NCBI GenBank assembly: GCA_965240325.2
Contig: OZ251247.1
Span: 1,054,001 to 1,118,000 of the forward strand
Length of the DNA stretch: 64,000 nt
Source of the DNA: Rebecca billardiae RCC1528
Taxonomy: Eukaryota; Haptophyta
Reading direction: 5' to 3'
Shown in pieces: positions 39,653 to 49,273 of the stretch. The translations under genes and the position numbers were made by a program. Position 1 is the first letter of the stretch. The number at the start of each line of letters is the position of its first letter. The notes under the pieces are model-generated. The model ran no database searches. It had not been told where the DNA came from and saw only the letters and a list, made by a program, of their open reading frames with translations.

Positions 39653-41144
39653 TCAGCCCGCACCGCCGCCGGCAAGCGGCGGCAGCCCGTCGACGCGCAC
39701 GGGACGCGCCCAATCCACCGCAACCAGCACCTGCGCCTCCGCGTCGCGCTGGCTCACACCGCAGCCGAGCGCCGCGCACGGCTTGCCGCACGAGTGCGCG
39801 CCGCCGTCTGAAGTCACAAACAGCGCGTGGGTGCGGCCGAGCGCGCAACCGATCACGCGCGCGTGCGCGAGGGCGTGGAGCCGCGTGGGCAGCCGCACTT
39901 CGTCTGCGCGGCCTGGCAGCCTGCCGAACGTGTGCACGCTGCCGTCCGCGCCCAGCACAGCGCTACTGTCTGCACCAGCGCTGGTGCACACAGCGCGCAC
40001 AACACCCGGACAGCGCCTCCACACGCTTGGGCAGGTAGAGCGTGCGGCCATCGCCATGGCCGAGGCGGCCACCCCAATCAGGCCCGAACGTGTGCACGCC
40101 ACCCGCCGTGTCCAGCACCAGGCTGTGCGCACCGCCCGCGCTCACGTGCACGGTGCGCACGCCCACGAGCGCCTCGACGCGCCTCGGCGTGAGCTGATGC
40201 TCCTGGTCACCGTGGCCGAGCCGGCCGTGTTGGCCGTCACCGCACGAGTAGACGGCGCCACTGGTTGTGAGCAGCAACGTGTGTAATGCTCCCGCATCAA
40301 GCCCACCGATGCGCACGCCGTCCAGCGCCTCGATGCGCGTCGGCTCCCACCGGTCCTTCCTGTCGCCGTGGCCGAGCTGGCCCCAGCTGTTGAAGCCCCA
40401 GCTGTACGCACACCCAGCTGCGGTGAGCGCGAGGCTGTGGGTGTAGCCCGCAGCGATGCACACCACGGCGTCACACGGGAGCCCAGAGACCAGCTCGAAA
40501 GAGTGCCGCGTGGCCTTGTCGCCTAGCCCGAGCTGGCCGAAGCCGTTGTGGCCGCAGCCGTACACGGCGCCGGCCTCGCTCAGCGCGAGCAGGTGGTGGC
40601 CGCCAGCTGCCACCGCGCGCATGCGCACCGTCGAGAGCGCAGCGACGCGCATGGGCGCGCACACCACGTCGATTTGGTCGGCTCCATGCCCGAGCGCAGC
40701 GTGCGCGCGAGGCTCGCCGGCCTCCTCCTCCTCCTCGCCGCACGTGTGCAGCCCGCCCTCCGCGTCCACAAACGCGCTGAAGTTGTAGCCGCACGCGACA
40801 GCCGCTGAGTGCGCGTGCACAGAGGCGGCCACGCACTCGCGTGCAAACAGCTCGTCAGCCCAGCTGCACGCGCTAGGCGGCAGCGCGGGGGGCAGCGCGC
40901 GAGCGTGCCCGCGCGCGTGCGCTCGAGCGCGCAGCGCGTGCTCGACCGGCGAGCGGCCGCCCGGCGCGCCGCGGAAGAGGCGCGCAGCGGCGTTGGCCGC
41001 GGCGAGGTCGCGCACGTCGTCGAAGCAGCGCACAATGCGCTCGATCAGCTCCACTGGCAGGTCGCTCAGCGCCAGCGCACGCCCCACCGGAGCGACGAAG
41101 TGGGCGGCGGCGCGTCGCTGCTGCCGCCGCGTCGTTGGCGCCAT
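39653..41144 (-). pseudogene. F-box-like/RCC1 gene 10: single-base frameshift
   Basis: A-type variant with N-terminus MAPTTRRQQRRAAAHF. The frame is intact to about 40010, where ACACCCGGACAG has one extra C relative to ACACCGGACAG in gene 9, throwing translation into SGCCARCVHQRWCRQ and a stop at 39963. In the shifted frame the last blades and tail (DGLPPLAGGGAG, stop 39653) are perfectly preserved. Recent inactivation, or a sequencing error; homopolymer C context makes the latter possible. Confidence 0.8.
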
Positions 41145-41409
41145 CAAGACTGGCCGCGGCAGAGAGCCTCGATGGAGGCCGTTTTGAACGCGCTCGCGCG
41201 CGGCGAGGTGACGCGTGCAGGGGCGTTCGGCGCGGTGGGCCCCTCGAGGGCGTCAGGATGGACCGCGCCCAGGCGGCTCTCCGCGCCGTGCGAGGCCGCG
41301 GCGCGCGGGGGTACACGAGTCGACCTCCGTTCTGGCGGCCGAAGGTACGAGCCCATTTCCGCAAACGCGGCAAAATGTTTATTTTCGTGTACTAGGTGGC
41401 CCGTCGCCG
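41145..41409. promoter_or_regulatory. Divergent region between gene 10 and unknown gene
   Basis: 265 bp. An AT-richer piece AAAATGTTTATTTTCGTGTA lies at 41373-41392, 20-35 bp upstream of the ATG at 41410. No motif shared with other array promoters was recognised. Confidence 0.35.
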
Positions 41410-42339
41410 ATGACGCGGGAGGCAAGGGTGGCGGCAATGACAAGGCGCCCCCGCGGGCGGGGCGCGGTGGGCGAGGCGGACATACCTGATGGCGAGGCGG
41501 AGGCGGAGACGCAGGTGGAGGCGAGCGGCGGCGTGGCGAGCGCGGTGGCGACTGCGCACGCGGGTTGCGAGCGCAGCTCGGCTGAGGCCACGACACGCGA
41601 CGAGTCGAGCGGCCGACCGCTGGGAGCGGAAGTGAGTCAGGAGGACATGGAGGCTGCCCATGAGGGCCTGAAAGCCAAAGTGCGGGACATGGACGGGTGG
41701 GCGGCGCTGTCGTTGCGCTCGACGACTGGCCACATCGAGGCTCTCGCGCTCAGCCAGACGGTGATCGCGCACGACGACGCGTCTCCCTGGGTCAGCCCAG
41801 AACTTTTCAGATCCGTCACATTCCACCGGCGCGACGGCGCGATCATCGTACGGGTGGGCGAACGCTCGCTCGGTCCGAAGTTCGCGTGCTGGTGCACGAG
41901 CGCCGACAACAGCCGCTGCGTGTGCGCGCCAGGCGAGCTCCTGCGGATGCTACCCGAGCGCGCAGCTTCCACGCGCGCGGGCGGGCTCAAGTCGGTCGCC
42001 AGGACGTGGCTGAAGGTGCTCGACGTCGTGAGCAAAGCAGAGCTGTGCCAAGGCGTGTCCGACCCGCTCGTCGCCGCGGCGCAGCGCGGCGATTCAACCG
42101 TCGCAGCGCACAGCCCCGCTGAGCGCGTCACGTTCTACAACGAGGACGGCCAGCTCGTGGACGCGTTCGTGCACCGGGACCCTGGCTGGTACTCTCCGCC
42201 ATCGCACTCGCTTCCACCCGTCCCAGCCCACTACGTCAAGCTCCGTCGGGGGCCGGCCGCTGACTCAGCGAAAACATTTGAAAAGAAATGGCCGTCCACC
42301 GCGCGGGCAGCTTCGCTCTGGTCGTGCGCGTGCGCGTAG
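41410..42339 (+). CDS. Hypothetical protein of unknown family
   Basis: 309 residues from the ATG at 41410. I do not recognise it. The composition is that of a real soluble protein, with a charged, acidic N-terminal third (EADIPDGEAEAETQVEASGG) and a middle with ordinary hydrophobic spacing (VSPELFRSVTFHRRDGAIIV, KFACWCTSADNSRCVCAPGE). Cys-rich WC.......C.C resembles a small metal-binding or SWIM-like pattern, but the match is weak. It lies in an island that interrupts the RCC1 array and could be part of an insertion. Confidence 0.5.
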   Translation: MTREARVAAMTRRPRGRGAVGEADIPDGEAEAETQVEASGGVASAVATAHAGCERSSAEATTRDESSGRPLGAEVSQEDMEAAHEGLKAKVRDMDGWAALSLRSTTGHIEALALSQTVIAHDDASPWVSPELFRSVTFHRRDGAIIVRVGERSLGPKFACWCTSADNSRCVCAPGELLRMLPERAASTRAGGLKSVARTWLKVLDVVSKAELCQGVSDPLVAAAQRGDSTVAAHSPAERVTFYNEDGQLVDAFVHRDPGWYSPPSHSLPPVPAHYVKLRRGPAADSAKTFEKKWPSTARAASLWSCACA

Positions 42340-42967
42340 GCGAGGGCTGTGCGACGGCGCGTCAGGTGGGCTGGTCTGGTAGTACCTCAGAAACCCTTCC
42401 GGCGCTCATGTCTCGGCTTCCCGGCGTCTTCTGCGCCCATTCTCACTAGCCGAGCGGGTGCGTTTCAACAACAGGCCGGCAGGCGCCTACGCCACCGCTT
42501 CATCGCACAGAGTAGGCTGCAGGAGCCAGGCGCGCGCTGTCTGGAGAGAGGGCCAGTGTATATGTTTCCAATGCGCGCGCGCTCAAGGCGCCATTCGAGC
42601 GCGTGTCGCGGGCAGAAGCGGACTCAGTAGGCAATGCTTGGCTTTGGCGACCGTTGCAGTCGAGCAGCGCTAGCAGGCGGAGGAGGGCCCAAGGCGGCAC
42701 ATGTCTGCTGCGCCGAAGGTCGCTTACACGTGTGCACTGAGGATGAGCGCAACACGCCGCCGCTCCAGCCATCTCAGCCGCCGCAGTCAAGCGCGCGCGA
42801 CGGGCGCTGTGACGGGCCTTGGTGCTCATCTCGCCTCGAGGCGCACCTGCGCGCACTGTGTCCGGGAGCTCAAAACATGCCGTGGGCATGTTTTGAGCCC
42901 GCTGAGCCGAAGACGGGCTCCCGGAGGCTTTCTGGGACGGGTGGAGGGCTGTGCCCGCCGAGTAACG
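42340..42967. other. Non-coding or poorly supported stretch in the island
   Basis: No convincing start-to-stop gene. A plus-strand frame from 42701 runs into the 42968 gene and contains a CAHC motif, so a longer protein is possible. The stretch also holds the 42868-42898 hairpin. Confidence 0.4.
42868..42898. repeat. Perfect 14-bp stem, 3-nt loop hairpin
   Basis: GCTCAAAACATGCC at 42868-42881, loop GTG, then GGCATGTTTTGAGC at 42885-42898. The stem is perfect and AT-rich in the middle, unlike its surroundings. It could be a structured RNA element, a replication or transposition site, or a fossil of a small inverted repeat. Confidence 0.85.
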
Positions 42968-43276
42968 ATGGCGGCGCAGTCCGGAGGAGAGTACCAGACA
43001 GACCGGGACCGCTGCGCGCTGCTGCTGTTGGAGTCGTACCACCGAGCCGGCGACAAGGGCGCACGCGCGCACCGCGTGGCCCAGGACGTCGGCGGCGCAG
43101 GCACGGCGCGCGGCGCGAAGCGTGACCGACTCGTGTGCGACGCGTGCTTCGGTGTGCGCAAGTCGCTCAAAAAGGCGCGCCGCCGGGCGAAGGCCGTGGC
43201 GGCTCCGACGGCGGCGAGCAGGTACGCCCCGTACTCGCGCATGAGCCTGGGCACGGCCCTTGGTTGGTGGGCGTAA
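42968..43276 (+). CDS. Small basic hypothetical protein with CxxC
   Basis: 102 residues from the ATG at 42968. Unrecognised. It reads as a helical start (DRDRCALLLLESYHRAGDKG), then a CDAC motif and a Lys/Arg-rich helix (GVRKSLKKARRRAKAV). Extending to the ATG at 42701 would add a second Cys pair (CAHC), which together could form a zinc knuckle. Coding is likely but not certain. Confidence 0.45.
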   Translation: MAAQSGGEYQTDRDRCALLLLESYHRAGDKGARAHRVAQDVGGAGTARGAKRDRLVCDACFGVRKSLKKARRRAKAVAAPTAASRYAPYSRMSLGTALGWWA

Positions 43277-43573
43277 ATCTCGCCTGCTGCCTGAGCTGTG
43301 ATGATGTGCGTCATCTCGTATTCTTAGAAAGCTTTGTTACGGCGGCGGCTGAGTTGACTAATAAAAGTATAATAAGCTAGAGACGCGCACACAGCTCATC
43401 AGGCAGGCGCGATCGCGATCATTAACATTCATATCGCGTCCGCATCATCGCGCAGTAGTCGTGTGCATTGTCGCTGCGCAACCTAGCTCGTCCGGTCAGT
43501 AGCAGAGCTGACGTGCTGCTGCTCGTCGTGTCAGCGCGCTCGGTGCGACGCGCCGCGTCGGCCAACGCGCAAG

Positions 43574-45010
43574 TCAGCGTGCGCCATCAACGGCCAGCGG
43601 CGGCAGCCCGTCGATGCGCACGGGCCGCACCAACTCCTCCGCACCCAGCGCCTCCGCCTCCGCCTCCGCCTCGTCGTCCAGCCGGCGCAGGCCGCGGCCG
43701 AGCGCAGCGCACGGCTCGCCGCACGAGTGCGCGCCGCCGTCTGCAGTGGCGAACACAGCGTGGGTGTGGTTGAGCGCGCAATCAACCACGCGCACGTGCG
43801 TGAGGGCGTGCAGTAGCGCGGGCAGCCGCACTTGGTCTGCGCGGCCTGGCAGCGTGCCGAACGTGTGCACGCTGCCGTCCGCGCCCAGCACAGCGCTGCT
43901 GTCGCGGCCTCCGCACGCGCGTGCAACATGCACGACACCTGCCAGCGCCTCCACACGCTTGGGCAGGAAGAGCGCGCAGCCATCGCCGTGGCCGAGGCAG
44001 CCAGGCAAGCCACCTCCGAAGGTGTGAACGCCACCCGAGGAATCAACCACCAGGCTGTGCAACGCGCCCGCGCTCACGTGCACGGCGCGCACGCCAGCGA
44101 GCGCCTCGATGCGCCTCGGCGTGAGCTGATGCTCCTCGTCGCCGTGGCCGAGCCGGCCCAGCTTGCCGTCACCGCACGAGTAGGCGGCGCCACTGGTCGA
44201 GAGCAGTAGCGTGTGCAACCCCCCCGCAGCGAGCCCACGGATGCGCACGCCGTCCAGCGCCCCGATGCGCGTCGGCTCCCACCGCTGCTTCGTGTCGCCG
44301 TGGCCGAGCTGGCCGCAAATATTGTTACCCCAGCTGTACGCGCAGCCAGCGGCGGTGAGCGCGAGGCTGTGGACTGCACCGGCGGCGATGCACGCCACGA
44401 CGTCGCAGGTGAGCCCATCGATCAGCTGGAAGGAGTGCCGCGTGGCTTTGTCGCCCAGCCCGAGCTGGCCGTAGTCGTTGCCGCCGCAGCCGTACACGGT
44501 GCCGGCCTCGCTCAGCGCAAGCAGGTGGTGGCCGCCAGCTGCCACCGCACGCACGCGCTCGCCTGTGAGCGCAGCGACGCGCATGGGCACGCACACCACG
44601 TCGGCATGCACAGCCCCGTGCCCCAGCGCAGCGCGCGCGCGGGGCTCGCCCGTCTCGTCATCCTCCTCCTCGCCGCACGTGTGCAGACCGCCCCCTGCGT
44701 CCACAAACGCGCTGAAGTTGTAGCCGCACGCGACGACCGCCAAGCGGGCGCGCGTACAAGCGCCCACGCACTCGCGTGCAAACAGCTCCTCGGTCCAGCT
44801 GCACGCACTGGGCGGCAGCGCGGGCGGCAGCGCGCGAGCGTGCCCGCGCGCGCGCGCTCGCTCGCGCAGCGCGTGCTCGACCGGCGAGCGGCGGCCGGGC
44901 GCGCCGCGGAAGAGGCGCGAGGTGGCGTTCACCGCGGCGAGGTCGCGCACGTCGTCGAAGCTGCGCGCGATGCGTTCGATCAGCTCCACGGGCAGGTCGC
45001 TCAATCCCAT
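43574..45010 (-). CDS. F-box-like/RCC1-repeat protein 11 (A type, shortened N-terminus)
   Basis: Intronless, 478 residues. Very close to gene 12 across the RCC1 blades and the tail (EELVRPVRIDGLPPL). The N-terminus starts MGLSDLPVELIERI: the leader GCGATCAAACC and ATG are fused directly to the F-box-like segment, so about 23 codons (the MAPT...GRAL part) have been removed without losing the start. Other changes are GRRSPVE in place of GGRSPVE and GGGLHTCGE. Confidence 0.85.
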   Translation of the reverse strand: MGLSDLPVELIERIARSFDDVRDLAAVNATSRLFRGAPGRRSPVEHALRERARARGHARALPPALPPSACSWTEELFARECVGACTRARLAVVACGYNFSAFVDAGGGLHTCGEEEDDETGEPRARAALGHGAVHADVVCVPMRVAALTGERVRAVAAGGHHLLALSEAGTVYGCGGNDYGQLGLGDKATRHSFQLIDGLTCDVVACIAAGAVHSLALTAAGCAYSWGNNICGQLGHGDTKQRWEPTRIGALDGVRIRGLAAGGLHTLLLSTSGAAYSCGDGKLGRLGHGDEEHQLTPRRIEALAGVRAVHVSAGALHSLVVDSSGGVHTFGGGLPGCLGHGDGCALFLPKRVEALAGVVHVARACGGRDSSAVLGADGSVHTFGTLPGRADQVRLPALLHALTHVRVVDCALNHTHAVFATADGGAHSCGEPCAALGRGLRRLDDEAEAEAEALGAEELVRPVRIDGLPPLAVDGAR

Positions 45011-45232
45011 GGTTTGATCGCCCGTCGCGGCCCGCGCGGAGCCCTCGCCGGCGCAGCTGCGACGACGGTTGGCCGCGACTTCCTCGCGATTTATTGACGC
45101 GAATGAATTCGTCGAGTTTTTTTTGGTTCGTCAGTCGTTTGTCGCTCCAACCGCCTGTAGTAGAGCCGGCGTGCTGCTGCTCGTTGTGTCAACGGCGCGC
45201 GGTGCGACGCGCCGCGTCGGCCAACGCGCACG
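45011..45232. promoter_or_regulatory. A-type spacer
   Basis: Carries the conserved GCCAACCGTCGTCGC element upstream of gene 11 (minus strand) and, on its right, the conserved A-type 3' flank with GTGCGACGCGCCGCGTCGG. The 3' flank recurs after genes 8, 10, 11, 12 and 13, suggesting a shared terminator or polyadenylation region. Confidence 0.5.
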
Positions 45233-46735
45233 TCAGCCTTTGCCACCCGCGGCCAGCGGCGGCAGCCCGTCGATGCGCACGGGCCGCACCAACTCCTCCG
45301 CACCCAGCGCCTCCGCCTCCGCCTCCGCCTCGTCGTCCAGCCGGCGCAGGCCGCGGCCGAGCGCAGCGCACGGCTCACCGCACGAGTGCGCGCCGCCGTC
45401 TGCAGTGGCGAACACAGCGTGGGTGTGGTTGAGCGCGCAATCAACCACGCGCACGTGCGTGAGGGCGTGGAGTAGCGTGGGCAGCCGAACTCGGTCTGCG
45501 CGGCCTGGCAGCGTGCCGAACGTGTGCACGCTGCCGTCCGCGCCCAGCACAGCGCTGCTGTCGCGGCCTCCGCACGCGCGTGCAACATGCACGACACCTG
45601 ACAGCGCCTCCACACGCTTGGGCAGGAGGCGCGCCCAGCCATCGCCGTGGCCGAGGCAGCCAGGCAATCCACCTCCGAAGGTGTGAACGCCACCCGAGGC
45701 ATCCACCACCAGGCTGTGCAACGCGCCCGCGCTCACGTGCACGGCGCGCACGCCCGCAAGCGCCTCGATGCGCCTCGGCGTGAGCTGATGCTCCTCGTCG
45801 CCGTGGCCGAGCCGGCCCAGCTTGCCGTCCCCGCACGAGTAGGCGGCGCCACTGGTTGAGAGCAGTAGCGTGTGCACCCCCCCCGCAGCGAGTCCACCGA
45901 TGCGCACGCCGTCCAGCGCCTCGACGCGCGTCGGCTCACACCGCTGCTTCGTGTCGCCGTGGCCGAGCTGGCCGCAAATATTGTTTCCCCAGCCGTACGC
46001 ACACCCAGCGGCGGTGAGCGCGAGGCTGTGGACTGCACCGGCGGCGATGCACGCCACGACGTCGCAGGTGAGCCCATCGATCAGCTGGAAGGAGTGCCGC
46101 GTGGCTTTGTCGCCCAGCCCGAGCTGGCCGTAGTCGTTGCTGCCGCAGCCGTACACGGCGCCGGCCTCGCTCAGCGCAAGCAGGTGGTGGCCGCCAGCTG
46201 CCACCGCACGCACGCGCTCATCTGAGAGCGCAGCGACGCGCATGGGCCCGCACACCACGTCGGCATGCGCAGCCCCGTGCCCCAGCGCAGCGCGCGCGCG
46301 AGGCTCGCCCGTCTCGTCGTCCTCCTCCTCGCCGCACGTGTGCAGCCCGCCCTCCGCGTCCACAAACGCGCTGAAGTTGTAGCCGCACGCGACGACCGCC
46401 GAGTGGGCGCGCGTACAAGCGTCCACGCACTCGCGTGCAAGCAGTTCGTCAGCCCAGCTGCACGCGCTAGGCGGCAGCGCGGTCGGCAGCGCGCGAGCGT
46501 GCCCGCGCGCGCGCGCTCGCTCGCGCAGCGCGTGCTCGACCGGCGAGCGGCCGCCGGGCGCGCCGCGGAAGAGGCGCGACGTGGCGTTGGCGGCGGCGAG
46601 GTCGCGCACGTCGTCGAAGCAGCGCAGGATGCGCTCGATCAGCTCCACGGGCAGGCCGCCCAGTCCCAGCGCACGCCCCGCCGGTGCGACGACGTGGGCG
46701 CGTCGCTCGTGAGCCGTGCTGTCGGTTGGCGCCAT
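45233..46735 (-). CDS. F-box-like/RCC1-repeat protein 12 (A type)
   Basis: Intronless, 500 residues. N-terminus MAPTDSTAHERRAHVVAPAG, F-box-like LGGLPVELIERILRCFDDVR, seven RCC1 blades (YGCGSNDYGQLGLGD, AYGWGNNICGQLGHGD, AYSCGDGKLGRLGHGD) and a Glu-rich linker before the DGLPPLAAGGKG tail. Nearly identical to gene 11, 1659 bp downstream on the minus strand, so the pair is a recent tandem duplicate. Confidence 0.88.
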   Translation of the reverse strand: MAPTDSTAHERRAHVVAPAGRALGLGGLPVELIERILRCFDDVRDLAAANATSRLFRGAPGGRSPVEHALRERARARGHARALPTALPPSACSWADELLARECVDACTRAHSAVVACGYNFSAFVDAEGGLHTCGEEEDDETGEPRARAALGHGAAHADVVCGPMRVAALSDERVRAVAAGGHHLLALSEAGAVYGCGSNDYGQLGLGDKATRHSFQLIDGLTCDVVACIAAGAVHSLALTAAGCAYGWGNNICGQLGHGDTKQRCEPTRVEALDGVRIGGLAAGGVHTLLLSTSGAAYSCGDGKLGRLGHGDEEHQLTPRRIEALAGVRAVHVSAGALHSLVVDASGGVHTFGGGLPGCLGHGDGWARLLPKRVEALSGVVHVARACGGRDSSAVLGADGSVHTFGTLPGRADRVRLPTLLHALTHVRVVDCALNHTHAVFATADGGAHSCGEPCAALGRGLRRLDDEAEAEAEALGAEELVRPVRIDGLPPLAAGGKG

Positions 46736-46992
46736 GGTTTGATCGCCCGCCGGCGCGGCCCGCGCGGAGCGGGCGCAGCCGCTACGACGACGGACGACGG
46801 TTGGCGGGGGGCATTTTCGCGCGGTGACTTCTTGAAGAAATCTCAGAAATCGAGCAGTTTACTGTACTTTTGCGGGGTTCAGTCATGACGAGCTCAGTCG
46901 TCGCTGCAACCTCGTCCGGTCAGTAGAGCCGACGTGCTGCTGCTCGTCGTGTCAGCGCGCGGTGCGACGCGCCGCGCCGGCATACGCGCGCG
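46736..46992. promoter_or_regulatory. A-type spacer
   Basis: Upstream of gene 12 on the minus strand are GCGATCAAACC next to the ATG and CGCCAACCGTCGTCCGTCGT further out. An AT-richer patch with TTGAAGAAATCTCAGAAATC lies at about 46834-46853. The right part is the 3' flank of gene 13. Confidence 0.45.
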
Positions 46993-48492
46993 TCAGCCTG
47001 CGCCACCGCCGGCCAGCGGCGGCAGCCCGTCGACGCGCACGGGCAGCGCCCAATCCGCCGCAGCCAGCGCCTCCGCCTCCGCCTCCGCGTCGGGCCGGCG
47101 CACGCCGCGGCCGAGCGCAGCGCACGGCTCACCGCACGAGTGCGCGCCGCCGTCTGCAGTGACAAACAGCGCGTGGGTGCGGCTGAGCGCGCATCCGACC
47201 ACACGCGCGTGCGCGAGGGCGTGGAGCAGCGTGGGCAGCCGCACTTGGTCTGCGCGGCCGGGCAGCGTGCCGAACGTGTGCACGCTGCCGTCAGCGCCCA
47301 GCACCGCGCTGCTCCAGTAGCCAGCGCTGGTGCGCACAGCGTGCACAACACCTGACAGCGCCTCCACACGCTTGGGCAAGTAGAGCCTGCGGCAGTCGCC
47401 GTGGCCCAGACAGCCAGTCAAGCCACCTCCGAAGGTGTGAACGCCACCCGCTGCGTCCACCACCAGGCTGTGCGAACCGCCCGCGCTCACGTGCACCGCG
47501 CGCACGCCCGCGAGCGCCTCGATGCGCCTCGGCGTGTGCCGATCATGCCAGTTGCCGTGGCCGAGCTCGCCCAGGCCGGCGCCACCGCACGAGTAGGTGG
47601 CGCCACTGGCTGAGAGCAGCAACGTGTGGCGCCCACCCGCGGCGATGCCGCCCACGCGCACGCCGTCCAGCACCTCGATGCGCGTCGGCTCCCGCCGGTC
47701 CTTCGTGTCGCCGTGGCCGAGCTGGCCGCTGAGGTTGTGGCCCCAGCTGTACGCACACCCAGCTGCGGTGAGCGCGAGGCTGTGGGTGTAGCCCGCAGCG
47801 ATGCACACCACGGCGTCACACGGGAGCCCAGAGACCAGCTCGAAAGAGTGCCGCGTGGCCTTGTCGCCCAGCCCGAGCTGGCCGAAGCCGTTGTGGCCAC
47901 ACGCGTACACGGCGCCAGCCTCGCTCAGCGCGAGCAGGTGGCCGTAGCCAGAGGCCACCGCGCGCACCCGCACCGTTGCGAGCGCAGCGACCCGCATGGG
48001 CACGCACACCACGTTGGCGTACGCATCACCATGCCCAAGAGCAGCGGGCGCGCGGGGCTCGCCCGTCTCGTCGTCCTTCTCCTCGCCGCACGTGTGCAGC
48101 CCGCCCTCCGCGTCCACAAACGCGCTGAAGCCGCTGCCGCACGCGACGACAGCCAAGTGCGCACGCGCAGCCGCGGCCACGCACTCGCGTGCGAACAGCT
48201 CCTCAGACCAGCTGCACACACTGGGCGGCAGCGCGGGGGGCAGCGCGCGAGCGTGCCCGCGCGCGCGCGCGCGCTCGCGCAGCGCATGCTCGACCGGCGA
48301 GCGGCCGCCGGGCGCGCCGCGGAAGAGGCGCGACGTGGCGTTGGCCGCGGCGAGGTCGCGCACGTCGTCGAAGCAGCGCACAATACGCTCGATCAGCTCC
48401 GCGGGCAGGTCGCTGAGCGCCCGCACGCGCCCCGCCGGAGCGACGAAGTGGGCGGCGGCTCTTCGCTGTTGCCGCCGTGTCGTTGGCGCCAT
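46993..48492 (-). CDS. F-box-like/RCC1-repeat protein 13 (A-type variant)
   Basis: Intronless, 499 residues from the ATG at 48492. N-terminus MAPTTRRQQRRAAAHFVAPA as in broken gene 10, which it resembles most in the first blades (VYACGHNGFGQLGLGDKATR). Intact throughout, ending DGLPPLAGGGAG. It is the most upstream member of the minus-strand array. A longer frame from a non-ATG codon exists but is not needed. Confidence 0.88.
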   Translation of the reverse strand: MAPTTRRQQRRAAAHFVAPAGRVRALSDLPAELIERIVRCFDDVRDLAAANATSRLFRGAPGGRSPVEHALRERARARGHARALPPALPPSVCSWSEELFARECVAAAARAHLAVVACGSGFSAFVDAEGGLHTCGEEKDDETGEPRAPAALGHGDAYANVVCVPMRVAALATVRVRAVASGYGHLLALSEAGAVYACGHNGFGQLGLGDKATRHSFELVSGLPCDAVVCIAAGYTHSLALTAAGCAYSWGHNLSGQLGHGDTKDRREPTRIEVLDGVRVGGIAAGGRHTLLLSASGATYSCGGAGLGELGHGNWHDRHTPRRIEALAGVRAVHVSAGGSHSLVVDAAGGVHTFGGGLTGCLGHGDCRRLYLPKRVEALSGVVHAVRTSAGYWSSAVLGADGSVHTFGTLPGRADQVRLPTLLHALAHARVVGCALSRTHALFVTADGGAHSCGEPCAALGRGVRRPDAEAEAEALAAADWALPVRVDGLPPLAGGGAG

Positions 48493-48783
48493 GATGACGG
48501 TGTGCCGCCGCCGCAGCGGGCGCAGCTCTCCAGCTCCACCCACTCATTCTATGATTTAACGACACAGGTAGGACGACGCGGGTCTCCTGATTCGTCGGCG
48601 GCAGTGCCCGATCGTCGACACGAAGTCGGCGTTGGTGGCAGAGCATAGCCTGCACCGCGATCGTAAAGCTTGAGCGCGGCCTTGAGCTGCTGAAGCGCGA
48701 TCCACCTGCGCTGCGCGGCTCGCATGGACCTGCTGTGCCCCGAGCAAGGGCGAAAGTGCAGGTCCGGATGTCAGCTGGCAGTC

Positions 48784-49209
48784 TCAGCCGCGGGTAGCAG
48801 CTGGTCGAGCCTGCCCCGTGCTCCCCGGGCGGTCGCGTACGCGCTTGCTGCTCGAGCCAGCTGGCTGGCTGGCGGCGGCTGGCGCTGCGGCGTCGTCCAG
48901 GGTGCGCTTTGCCCGCTGCGGCGACGCCTCCTCGTCGTCCAAGTCGTCGCCCGGGGGCGAGTCTCGGTCATCGTGGAGGGGGGCAGCAGGGGCTGGCGTG
49001 GGCGGTGCAGCGGTCGGCGCCTTGCGCGCCGCCTTGCGCGCCTGGCGTTCCTTGACGGCGCGGCTCGCCGAGGAGCGACGGCTCGATGGAGAACGAATCC
49101 GTCGGCCCTCGGCGTCGCGCCGTTGCCCGCGCTTCCCACGCCGGGGCTTCTTCTTCCGCTTCTGAGAGTGCTGCTGCTCGTCGTTTGCCTGCAGCACCTC
49201 AGCGTCCAT
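48784..49209 (-). CDS. Small basic, Ser/Arg-rich nuclear-type protein
   Basis: 141 residues from the ATG at 49209. Unrecognised. It starts MDAEVLQANDEQQHSQ, then a strong nuclear-localisation-like run KRKKKPRRGKRGQRR, an SPSSRRSSASRAVKERQARK segment, and an acidic patch DDRDSPPGDDLDDEE. It may continue through splicing into 48550-48750, where a short helical-looking frame (ALQQLKAALKLYDRG) is open. The tandem element at 49295 has inserted only about 65 bp upstream of the start. Confidence 0.5.
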   Translation of the reverse strand: MDAEVLQANDEQQHSQKRKKKPRRGKRGQRRDAEGRRIRSPSSRRSSASRAVKERQARKAARKAPTAAPPTPAPAAPLHDDRDSPPGDDLDDEEASPQRAKRTLDDAAAPAAASQPAGSSSKRVRDRPGSTGQARPAATRG

Positions 49210-49273
49210 GCCCTGCGCGGCGGGCGGGCGAACCGGCGGGGGAGGGAGCAACCGCGCGCGGTCTTTTCTTTAT

